Source: Limosilactobacillus reuteri (GTDB lineage: Bacteria; Bacillota; Bacilli; Lactobacillales; Lactobacillaceae). Taken from it: 64,000 nt of DNA. Below the pieces are notes generated by a model. It had not been told where the DNA came from. It saw nothing but the letters and a program-made list of their open reading frames with translations, and did not search any database. This document shows, in pieces, positions 17,609 through 25,689 of this stretch. The translations under genes and the position numbers were made by a program. Numbering within the stretch: the first letter of the stretch is position 1; the number at the start of each line of letters is the position of its first letter. The DNA is taken from NCBI RefSeq assembly GCF_034259105.1, contig NZ_CP139477.1, forward strand, positions 1 through 64,000, written 5' to 3'.

Positions 17609-17856
17609 CACTATATAATAGGTAGAAACTCGTTCAAAAAGAAAAAAATAGTGATTATCGACAGTTCATATATTTATAAGGAAAAATTTGGAGACATTCG
17701 TGATATAATTGCGTCAAAATTGTCGCCAGATGATTAATAAACTTCCGTAGACTCAAAAAAATGCCCCTCAGACGAAACGAAAAACCGATTGGCATATAGT
17801 TGATCATTTAAATTGCGCTGAGAAGCTATTTTTTCGATGTTGAGATGCAAGAAAAC

Positions 17857-17960
17857 TTCACTAAAATCTCCTCCAAGAATTTTAGTGAAAAGCGGTTTTA
17901 CCTTCAACCGTATCTCCCAATAAAAGAAGAGGATCTTCGCTATGTGAAGGACCTCTTTTG
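17857..17960 (+). ncRNA. Structured RNA with C-rich (anti-Shine-Dalgarno-like) loop and terminator, copy 1
   Basis: TTCACTAAAAT (17857-17867) and ATTTTAGTGAA (17879-17889) form a perfect 11-bp stem with the loop CTCCTCCAAGA. About 35 nt later a second hairpin (AAGAGG ... CCTCTT, with inner CTTC/GAAG) ends in TTTTG, a plausible terminator. A second locus at 24104-24184 has the same order of elements with sequence divergence: stem ACTAAAA/TTTTAGT, loop with CTCCCCC, the shared GAAAA spacer, and a terminator. The loop is complementary to GGAGGAG-type ribosome binding sites. No promoter is clear. The opposite strand has a weak 79-residue frame that I do not consider coding. Confidence 0.5.
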
Positions 17961-18190
17961 TATTGGTAAACAATCCCCCGGTAAGACTATAATTAAAAAT
18001 AAAACAAGTATTTTATAAGGTGAACAAAGATGGGTATTGTACAGAAATTATCTTATCCTTACCGAATATCATAGAACCTAAAAAAGAACTAGATCAATAG
18101 TCGAAGTGGCTAAGTCTAGTTCTCTAAGTCTCTTTATCATTACCAATTGATAAAGAGTTATTTTTTTATCTTAATTGCTTACTGTAAGAA
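17961..18190 (+). other. Intergenic stretch with a 14-codon frame and a strong terminator
   Basis: An ATG at 18030 with an AAGGTGA ribosome binding site opens a 14-codon frame (MGIVQKLSYPYRIS). It is followed by an AGAACTAGA/TCTAGTTCT hairpin and a perfect terminator at 18130-18167 (CTCTTTATCA, 8-nt loop, TGATAAAGAG, then TTATTTTTTT). It reads as a small plus-strand transcription unit; whether the short frame is translated is unknown. Upstream at 17609-17725 is an open frame without a start (VIIDSSYIYKEKFGDIRD) that may be the remnant of a gene. Confidence 0.35.
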
Positions 18191-21100
18191 TTAATCTGCT
18201 AGGCTAAACTTATTTAGCTTAATCCATTGGTCTGAACTATTACCATTTCCTGCCGGATCATCAGTAAATCTTAAGACCAGTTGTAACCCTGCAGTCGATA
18301 GTGTTGGCAAATCAAAGTTAGCATTAAAGCCACTATATTGACTGCGGTAAATTTGTGGATAGACCTTAGCAACATCATCACGTTCACTAAGATTTAATCG
18401 TTGACGTCCAATTTCTTGGCCATTTTGAATTAAGATTGCATAGGCATACGGTTTAGTCATTGCATAATCGTTAGCTAACCAGCCCTGTACAGTCAGATGG
18501 CGATCATTTTGGACAACATTGTCAATGGAATAGGCTGATTGTTGGAATGTTCCCATATTTAACCAGGAGTCAGTATGTGCACCATTATTACCATTACCAT
18601 TAGCATCTGCTGAATATCGGCTAACTAATGAGTAATTGTGTCCTGAAATTAAATGTAGTGAGTTGAATGCATAGTTGAACCGTGAGTGATTTGCAGTTTG
18701 AATATCGCCAAAGACATTCTTAACATCTTGCGATGATTGTAAACCAACCTTTTCAGAAGCAACCTGTTGTCCAGTAGTATTATCAAACACGATCAAATAA
18801 TGATTAGGTTCAAGCTGTGAAAGATCTGTAGCATGCCAGCCTGCAACTTGTAATTGACCGTTGCTTAGTGTAACAGAATCAAGGTTAGATCGATTTGCCC
18901 GGTTTATTGGTTTAAACCAATAATCTACAGCATTCCCATTTCCGGCAGCATCATCTGTCCAGCGAGAAATAAATTGAATATTGTCATTGAAGAACTGTGG
19001 AGTTAGGTTAAAGTTCACACTGAATCCAGAGTTTACAGCATTAGCAACAGTATTATAAACATTAGCAACATCAGGACGACTAACAGCCGTTACCTTTTGC
19101 CGTGCAATTTCATGACCAAGGTTCCGGTCCCAGGCAATAATGTAGTGGTAAGGACGACCAGCAGCTTGGTTAGAAGCATGCCAACCATTAACAGTTAGAG
19201 TATTACCGTTTGAACTTGGCTTATCCAAGTAAGCCTGATTATCTTCATTTAGAGCTAGTGAGTTAAACCAGTAATCAACCCGAGCTCCTTCCCCATTATT
19301 TGGATCATTGCTATAACGGGAGACTAATCTTAACGAGTGATTAATACAACTATTGGGAATATCGATCGTGACGTTAAATCCAGAATAAAGGCTATTATCA
19401 ACATTTGAATATGCTCTTTGAACGTCCGAACGAACTTGCGGTACAAGCTTTTGACGAGCAATCTCGTGCCCTAGTGTATTATCAAACACAATCATATAAC
19501 GGTAACGATCAGAGTTGCTTGCACCTGTAGCATGCCAACCACTGGCAATGAGTTGGGCCTGTCCTTGGTTGTTTTCAGTCAATTTGTAGCTGTCTAAGTA
19601 GCCATAATTAGCATTTACATTATTCGATATGGTGGTTGAATCGTAAGGAACTTCATTGTTAGCTAAAGTAGTATTGATTTTTTTAACATTAACATTAATA
19701 GTACCAATGCCATCATCACCAACTGTAATAGTGGATGGGACCTGTTCATCCTTATTAGCTAATTCATAACCATCTGGTAACGAGAGCTTAACATCAACTT
19801 TATCGCCAACTTTTCCTGAAACTTGGTCGGTTTTTACTACCTTGCCATCTGGATCGATATAGTTAATGTGACCTGATACTGTAACAGGAATCTTCTTTAC
19901 ATTTACTATAACTGTTTGAATTCCATTTTCTGTTACCGGTACTGTCGTTGGAAGTTGCTCGTCTTTATTTGCTAGTTCATAACCATCTGGTAAATTGATA
20001 TTAATTTTAACATTATCACCAATTTTGCCGGAAACAATGTCTGTTTTTAGTAATTTTCCAGTTAGATCTACATAATTTATTGAGCCTGTCTTAGTTATCG
20101 GTGTCTTTTTTACATTAACCGTTATTATCTGTAATTTACCCTCTTTAATAATTAAAGAAGTTGGAACCTTTTCACCATTTTCATCGAGTTGATAACCCTT
20201 GGGAATAGACAGTTCAATAGGAAGTGCCTTACCAACTACTCCAGTAAGATGATCTGTCTGAATGATTTTATTATTTTCATCAACATAGTTTATAACAGCC
20301 TCCTTAAGTTTTCCTATTTTCATATCATAAGTTAATTCGGCATTAGCAGCATCAGAAGGATTCAAAATAACTTTAGGATTGATTAATTTTAGATTTATTT
20401 TTGTTGGATAGATCAGCTGTGTTCCTTTATCTAAATTTTTATAAAAAATTTGATATTGTTTCTCAGCAGTTTCATATACTAATTTTCCAACTATTTCATT
20501 AACTATTTGAGTTTCAGATTTATCTGCTTCAACTTTATAAAATGTAGGTGTATGGATGAGAGCAATTGTGGAACCTGGCAGTCCCATTAAACCATTTACA
20601 TCAGTTAGTCTAACTTGATTATTAAAATGATGTTGGGAATTCCGGACATGGAACATCTTAATGTTAGACAGAAAAAACATATCTTCTATATTAGTTAGGC
20701 TACTAGTATCCCAATTGCTTAGATTTAAATCTGTTAAAGAGGGAGTTCCTGAAAACATGCCTTCCATATTAGTGACATTATGTGTGTCCCAATTATTTAA
20801 ATTAACTGTTTTTAACGCTGTATCGTTTTGGAACATTAAAGCCATATTAGTAACATTACTTGTATCCCAATCATCCAAATTTAATGATTGGAGTGTAGCA
20901 TTCCCACTAAACATTCCCTCCATATTAATAACATTACCAGTATCCCAGTTCTCAATACTCTCAGGGATAACTAAATTCGATGAGGAAAACATAAATGACA
21001 TATCTTTAACGTTGCTAGTATCCCAGTTATTTAAATTAAGATGTTTTAGCTCAGGATCTGAACTAAACATACTAGACATATTTTTTACATTACTTACATT

Positions 21101-21583
21101 CCAATTACTAAGACCATTTATACTTTTCAAATGGTGTTGATAATTAAACATTGCCATCATATTAATAATTTTACTTGTATCTAGATTAGACAAATCAACA
21201 TCTGTAAGTTGAAAATGATCCTCTTTGGTTAATACAAAAGGACCAACAAGTTTATCATCAGTATAAATTATTCCTTTTGAATCAAATGCACCTGACCAAT
21301 CATCATTTGTAGCAACCACTTTATCATTTAATAAACCTTTTGTTTTACTAATTGCTATAGTAGAATAAGACTTTGTAGGATCACTTGTATGCCGTAAAGC
21401 ATCATGTAAGACTGTAGAAGTAACCCCTACAGCTTCTTTATTATCTACATTTACTCCTGCATTATTAAAATCATTTAAATTAGGCACTACAATATGTTGA
21501 GTGTCTTGTCCATGGTAACCTGTTAAATTAATAATATTATTACCTGAATTATTCACCATAAGTTCTCCAAGCACAGCGTCACC
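18191..21583 (-). pseudogene. Large cell-surface protein, C-terminal part (split by an IS1380 element)
   Basis: The frame covers about 1127 residues without a signal peptide. In order it has six to seven BspA/DUF285-type leucine-rich repeats (units such as NWDTSNVKDMSFMF, about residues 110-300), three ~63-residue MucBP-like repeats (INYVD...GYELANKDEQLPTT, about 430-640), and four ~105-residue C-terminal repeats (GWHA ... Y.I..D...GHEIARQK ... SGF, about 690-1127). There is no LPxTG anchor; the C-terminal repeats may bind the cell wall. The missing N-terminus is at 23205-23520. The upstream ATG codons here belong to the interior of the original gene, so this part alone would not be secreted. 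Confidence 0.8.
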
Positions 21584-21589
21584 CCGTTA

Positions 21590-23204
21590 TCATGGGCGGT
21601 ACTGTGTTTTTTTGTTTTTCACCTTTTTAGTGCAGAAAAAGAACCTCCGATTTGGTATAGTTGATTCACCACAAGTCAGCTATCCACCAAAAGAAAGAGG
21701 TCCTTCTCATGGCAACTTTACCGGAAAAACGAGTTAATTTCAATCCTAAATTACATATTTCGCACACTGGTGGTGAACTTTCCACTGATGCTGGGCTAGT
21801 GTTGGTCAAAGAATTAATGGCGCAACTCAATTTCACGACCTTAGCGTATCAATTAGTCCATTTTGATGACCAGCGCCATTACGCTCGTTACAGCAACGTT
21901 AGTCTACTAGAGCAGGTCGTGCTGCAGTTGATCGCCGGCTACCCTGCCGATCTAGCTGCCACTAGTTTGCGCGATGACCCCACATTTAAATTACTATTGG
22001 CACAACCGCAATTGGCCTCACAACCGTTGTTATCCCGTTTTTGGCAACGCTGTGACGAGCAGACCATCACCTCATTACAAACGTTGAATCAAGCATTGCT
22101 TGACCAAGCGTGGACTGGCGCCAAGCAACAACAGCTAATTCTCGATATTGACTCGACCCATGCCGATACTCATGGTCATCAGGAAAAAACGGCCTTTAAT
22201 GCGCATTACGGTACCACGGGTTACCATCCGCTGGTCGCTTTTGACGGGCAAACGGGCCACTGTTTAAAGGCTCAATTGCGCCCAGGTAATGTTTATACCA
22301 GTACGGATATTGCCCCCTTTATCACACCACTACTACAGCACTATCATCAAGTCAAACCGAACGCTGATATCTTGGTCCGCGGGGATAGTGGCTTTGCGAC
22401 TCCAGAATTATACGAAACTTGTGAAGCCAACGACACTTTTTACTTGATCCGCCTGAAAGCCAATCGGCGGCTGAACCAACTGGCTGAACGTTTTGTTCAG
22501 ATCAGTGATGAGCAGAATTGGACTGAGACCGAGGTCCATTATTATCGCGCGTCTTATCAAGCCCGATCATGGCCTAAGCCGCGCCAGATCTATATTAAAT
22601 CAACTCGACCAGCTGGTGAATTGTTATTTCAACATGAATACCTCGTGTCCAATTTAACGAGTTTTGTCGCCGAAGATGCGTTTCACGCCTATCACCAACG
22701 GGGTCAAATGGAAAACTATATCAAGGAAGCCAAAGCTGGCTTTTACCTGGATAAAATGACTAGCTCGCAATTTATACCAAATTATGCCCGCATGATGCTC
22801 AGTGTCCTCGCTTATAATTTAGTCAGCTTGATGCGCCAATTGTTGCCTGCACAACATCAGCGATTACAGGTTACAACCTTGCGCTTATGGCTGTTTAAAG
22901 TAGCGGGTAAGCTGGTGACCAGCGGCCGGCAACTTTATCTAAAATTAAGTCGCCACCACGTCTATCAGGATTTGTTTTATCAACTGTTAGCTCGAATCCA
23001 AGCGCTACAGTGGGGCTAGCTCAGTACGATAAATCAAAAAAAGGCCGTTCGATCAAGGGGCAAGTACGCCCAAAATTGAGGATCAAAGATTTATCCAGCC
23101 CCATAATTTGGTAGCCTTTAGCAAAAACAGTACATCTTGGTTTGACTACGCCATAGCAGCACGAGAATTGGTCCAAAATTGTGCGGTATGCCGATATTAA
23201 ACCT
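21590..23204 (+). mobile_element. IS1380-family insertion sequence inside a surface-protein gene
   Basis: The transposase occupies 21709-23019, and both flanks belong to one minus-strand gene (signal peptide right, adhesin body left). The ends are estimated to about 20 bp: near 21590 (CGTTATCATGGGCGG) and near 23204 (GTTTAATATCGGC read inward); the inverted repeats are weak and I could not fix the target duplication. Confidence 0.75.
21709..23019 (+). CDS. IS1380-family transposase
   Basis: The start ATG 21709 (MATLPEKRVNFNPKL) follows AAAGAAAGAGGT at good spacing; 436 residues. The family signatures are visible: LSTDAGLVLVKEL near the N-terminus, LILDIDSTHADTHG with the first catalytic Asp, VRGDSGFATPELYE with the second, and QMENYIKEAKAGFYLDKM with the catalytic Glu (YREKGxxE-like region). 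It is full length and uninterrupted, so it is probably active. Its GC content is visibly higher than that of the surface gene it interrupts. Confidence 0.9.
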   Translation: MATLPEKRVNFNPKLHISHTGGELSTDAGLVLVKELMAQLNFTTLAYQLVHFDDQRHYARYSNVSLLEQVVLQLIAGYPADLAATSLRDDPTFKLLLAQPQLASQPLLSRFWQRCDEQTITSLQTLNQALLDQAWTGAKQQQLILDIDSTHADTHGHQEKTAFNAHYGTTGYHPLVAFDGQTGHCLKAQLRPGNVYTSTDIAPFITPLLQHYHQVKPNADILVRGDSGFATPELYETCEANDTFYLIRLKANRRLNQLAERFVQISDEQNWTETEVHYYRASYQARSWPKPRQIYIKSTRPAGELLFQHEYLVSNLTSFVAEDAFHAYHQRGQMENYIKEAKAGFYLDKMTSSQFIPNYARMMLSVLAYNLVSLMRQLLPAQHQRLQVTTLRLWLFKVAGKLVTSGRQLYLKLSRHHVYQDLFYQLLARIQALQWG

Positions 23205-23520
23205 CGTATGAATAATTCGAGTTATTACTATCTTGATAATCCCAGTCTTTTACATTTACTGTTCCATAAATATTAGGATCCAATTCATTAGAACTGTTTG
23301 TAGCAGCAAATGCTGTCTCGGTAGTCGAAGTAGCTGAAGTGCTCTGGTTACCACCTTGATTTATTTGACTTTCTTGCACGGATTGATTGTTTTCAGCTGT
23401 TGTATCGGCATGAGCTGTATAGGCACCGATCCCGCCCAACAAAGTAATTGTTGTAGCAGTTAAGGTAGCTACTACCCAGTTTTTACCAGCTTTATATAAT
23501 TTCTTATGTTCCTTAGCCAT
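23205..23520 (-). pseudogene. Surface protein, N-terminal part with KxYKxGKxW signal peptide
   Basis: MAKEHKKLYKAGKNWVVATL carries the KxYKxGKxW motif, then a hydrophobic stretch (TATTITLLGGIGAYTAHA) and a likely signal peptidase site after AHA. A Ser/Thr/Asn/Gln-rich linker follows and the frame ends at the IS1380 junction. It is co-directional with and fits onto the C-terminal part at 18191-21583; together they make a protein of about 1.2 thousand residues. The KxYKxGKxW class is exported by the accessory Sec system in some lactobacilli. Ribosome binding site AAGAAGGG precedes ATG 23520. Confidence 0.85.
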
Positions 23521-23723
23521 TAAAATCCCTTCTTATTAATAATTTAGTTATTTAGTTCAAACTATGCTTAATAATAAGTTAGTTTGTTAACACTAATTTT
23601 ACTCTCTTTATAACAAGTTAGTCTACTTTGACGTGAAATTGTTTGCATGATTGACTAGTATATTGATATAAAAGTTTATCATTGATTCGCTACTCTTCTT
23701 TTTATATACATTGTTTTTCATAT

Positions 23724-24099
23724 GGCAGATTGTAAAATTTAAGTTGAACATTTAAGTGGACAGAAAAACCCATCAAGGTCTTTAATGGTGTTACCACAAC
23801 ATTCCATTAGAAAGAAGGACCTTAATGGGCACCACTATTTTATCATTCCAGAACCGCGTTGTCATTGAAACGCTTCATAATGAAGGACGTTCCTTGCGAT
23901 ACATCGCTAACTACTTAGGCTTTAGTAAGACCACCATCTTTAACGAACTTCACCGGCTAAATAGGATCACCAATTGGTTCAAATCAATTGGTATCTGAAT
24001 TCACGGCCAATTAAATGTCTTAATTGGCATACACCAATCGAGATCTTCTTGCTTAATCTACGTCACTAAATTCGTTCAAGTTATTTCTTGCAATCTGCC
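23724..24099 (+). mobile_element. Internally deleted IS30 derivative, 376 bp, with ATAT flanks
   Basis: It has both ends of the 1056-bp IS30 type (GGCAGATTG ... CAATCTGCC), the first ~55 codons of the transposase and the last ~35, with the middle deleted. ATAT occurs immediately on both sides (23720-23723 and 24100-24103), consistent with a target duplication, so the short form probably transposed as such using transposase from a full copy. Confidence 0.8.
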
Positions 24100-24103
24100 A
24101 TAT

Positions 24104-24184
24104 ACTAAAATCTCCCCCAGACTTTTTAGTGAAAAATGTTTCTTTAACCTATAGACATTCTACAAGGAGTAGGATGTCTTTTTA
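24104..24184 (+). ncRNA. Structured RNA with C-rich loop and terminator, copy 2
   Basis: ACTAAAA (24104-24110) pairs with TTTTAGT (24124-24130) around a loop containing CTCCCCC. About 20 nt later a terminator (AGACATtCTaC ... GtAGgATGTCT at 24153-24179, then TTTTTATT) follows. The layout matches 17857-17960. The 5' side is cut by the IS30 derivative, which has removed any promoter. Confidence 0.5.
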
Positions 24185-24192
24185 TTATCCTC

Positions 24193-24242
24193 TTCACGAA
24201 CATATGTACGCATGATATACTTATTATACAAACGAACGTTCG
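24193..24242 (+). promoter_or_regulatory. Promoter with LexA (SOS) box
   Basis: A -35-like TTCACG (24193-24198) and -10 TATACT (24216-24221) are 17 bp apart. Between them lies CGAAC-ATAT-GTACG (24197-24210), one mismatch from the Gram-positive LexA/DinR consensus CGAACnnnnGTTCG. A second palindrome, CGAACGTTCG (24233-24242), lies just downstream. This predicts DNA-damage control of the two following genes. Confidence 0.6.
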
Positions 24243-24267
24243 ATCGAAGTGTTAAAGGATGATTGTA

Positions 24268-24702
24268 ATGAGTAATAAGATATACCGTGTTTTGGATGAA
24301 GAGTCGGGTACTTATATTAGTAAAGTGGCGGGATTTATACGATCTGAAAAATATACAAACGTTGATTCAGCCTATGTCTATAGTAAAGAGCAAGCAACAA
24401 AGATAGTTGAATTAATGAATTATATGCGTGACCATATGTTAAAAAAAGAAAATCTACCTTCGGGATTAGAGGAAAATCTTCGAAATCAGACTCTTGCCAT
24501 TATTGAGGTAGAACTAAAAGACGTAAAACTATCTTTAGAAGAGATTGCCAGGGCTCTTGAGTCAGCAAAAGCAAAGAAAATACCCAAAGAACAAGCTTTT
24601 AGGAACGCACAGTGGGAAAGAATTCGTCGATATCACGACTATTTTGATTATGATATTAGTACCCCAAGTCATCAATATATCTATATGCATGATTGCTTTT
24701 AG
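24268..24702 (+). CDS. Hypothetical protein in a LexA-box operon
   Basis: The start ATG 24268 has AAAGGATG seven bases upstream, better than the in-frame ATG nine bases earlier; 144 residues. It starts MSNKIYRVLDEESGTYISKV and is rich in charged residues, without membrane segments or known motifs. Similar genes, as I recall, accompany plasmid UmuC/ImpB-type polymerases in lactobacilli, but no polymerase gene is present here. It is followed after 13 bp by another small gene. Confidence 0.6.
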   Translation: MSNKIYRVLDEESGTYISKVAGFIRSEKYTNVDSAYVYSKEQATKIVELMNYMRDHMLKKENLPSGLEENLRNQTLAIIEVELKDVKLSLEEIARALESAKAKKIPKEQAFRNAQWERIRRYHDYFDYDISTPSHQYIYMHDCF

Positions 24703-24715
24703 GAGATGTCTCTAA

Positions 24716-25105
24716 ATGAAAGGACCAATTTTAAATCCTACTAAAAAATTATTACGAAGGGCCAATAAAAAAATAGAGGAAATATACAATCCACGAAAGA
24801 AACAAGCTTTATTCGTGTTCACCACTAACCTTGACGGCTACCATCTCACCTATAAAATGAGTTTAGATACTTTTGCCACTTTAGGAACGGCAATCTCTCC
24901 TGTTATGATAAGCGAAATTCCTGCTAAAGATATAGATAGTAGAGAATATATTTTATTTCTATTTGCTATTTATAATAAATGGAATAAGTTACCCATGGTT
25001 TTTAGAGGCTATACTCCAGAACAGGTTAAATGGTTTATGAAAAAATTCGGAAATAGAATATACAATGAAAAATCTACGGTTGACTGGTGGCGTAATACTT
25101 ATTAA
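24716..25105 (+). CDS. Hypothetical protein, second gene of the LexA-box operon
   Basis: The 129-residue basic protein begins MKGPILNPTKKLLRRANKKI and ends with an aromatic stretch (STVDWWRNTY). The start has AGGAGATG upstream. It has no membrane segments or recognisable domain. It shares the operon with the 144-residue gene and would share SOS control. Function unknown. Confidence 0.6.
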   Translation: MKGPILNPTKKLLRRANKKIEEIYNPRKKQALFVFTTNLDGYHLTYKMSLDTFATLGTAISPVMISEIPAKDIDSREYILFLFAIYNKWNKLPMVFRGYTPEQVKWFMKKFGNRIYNEKSTVDWWRNTY

Positions 25106-25119
25106 ATAGCTACTTTCGT

Positions 25120-25225
25120 GTTATGATATAATTAGGGTGTTGTGTGCTGCACAGTAAGAATCTAACAAAAAATAGACATCTATCATTACCTCAATTGAAG
25201 TAGTTAATAGATGTCTATTTTTCTT
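25120..25225 (+). ncRNA. Short terminated transcription unit
   Basis: A -10 (GATATAAT at about 25124) is followed by about 40 nt and a terminator: AAATAGACATCTAT (25170-25183) pairs with ATAGATGTCTATTT (25207-25220), then TTTCTT. The transcript would be about 90 nt. There is no open frame of note. It could serve as terminator of the upstream operon or as a small RNA. Confidence 0.4.
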
Positions 25226-25299
25226 ATTTCTATCAATTGTCCCCTGCGCAGGATACAAACCACCAATTTTATCATAATATCAAAATAATACTATGATCA

Positions 25300-25402
25300 A
25301 GTAGAACAAATAGGGTATAATATGATCAGTTACTATTTAGAGTAACGATTTTCATCTTCATTGGAGCTCCAGGACATCTTCCCAGTCCTGGGCTTCTTTT
25401 TT
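25300..25402 (+). ncRNA. Promoter, hairpin and attenuator upstream of the restriction operon
   Basis: A consensus -10 (GGTATAAT, about 25314-25321) is followed by a GTTAC/GTAAC hairpin (about 25329-25346) and a strong terminator: AGCTCCAGGAC (25365-25375) with GTCCTGGGCT (25385-25394), then TTCTTTTTT. It ends about 60 bp before the restriction operon. It is either a small RNA or a leader that attenuates restriction gene expression. Confidence 0.45.
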
Positions 25403-25465
25403 ATACTCATTTACACGTAAGCGTGTCTATTATATACTTAATATATCAATAATAAGGGGAAAGAA

Positions 25466-25687
25466 ATGAATGAAATAGATTTAAATAATCCCAATATTAT
25501 GGATGCAAAAGAAGCAGCTAAAATATGGGATAAAAATGAAGGATATGTAAGAACAGCATATAAAAAAACACCAGAAAAGTTTCCAGAAGGTTCAATCCGC
25601 AAATTTGGAAGCACATGGGTTGTAACCACTAAAGCAATGGAAGCTATTACTGGCGAAAAAGATCCTAGAAAAAGGAATAGGGAGTAA
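25466..25687 (+). CDS. Small helix-turn-helix protein, probable regulator of the restriction gene
   Basis: The 73-residue protein has AGGGGAAAG before its ATG. The segment MDAKEAAKIWDKNEGYVRTA resembles the helix-turn-helix of excisionase-like/HTH_17 proteins. It ends two bases before the start of the type ISP gene, so they are co-transcribed and probably translationally coupled. By position it could be a controller of restriction gene expression; this is inference. Confidence 0.65.
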   Translation: MNEIDLNNPNIMDAKEAAKIWDKNEGYVRTAYKKTPEKFPEGSIRKFGSTWVVTTKAMEAITGEKDPRKRNRE

Positions 25688-25689
25688 TT

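Noticed and set aside
17734..17973. 79-residue minus-strand frame
   Set aside because: It spans the conserved RNA hairpin and terminator on the opposite strand, has no ribosome binding site and no protein-like pattern.
20661..21140. 159-residue plus-strand frame
   Set aside because: Its repetitive sequence is the antisense of the leucine-rich repeats of the surface protein.
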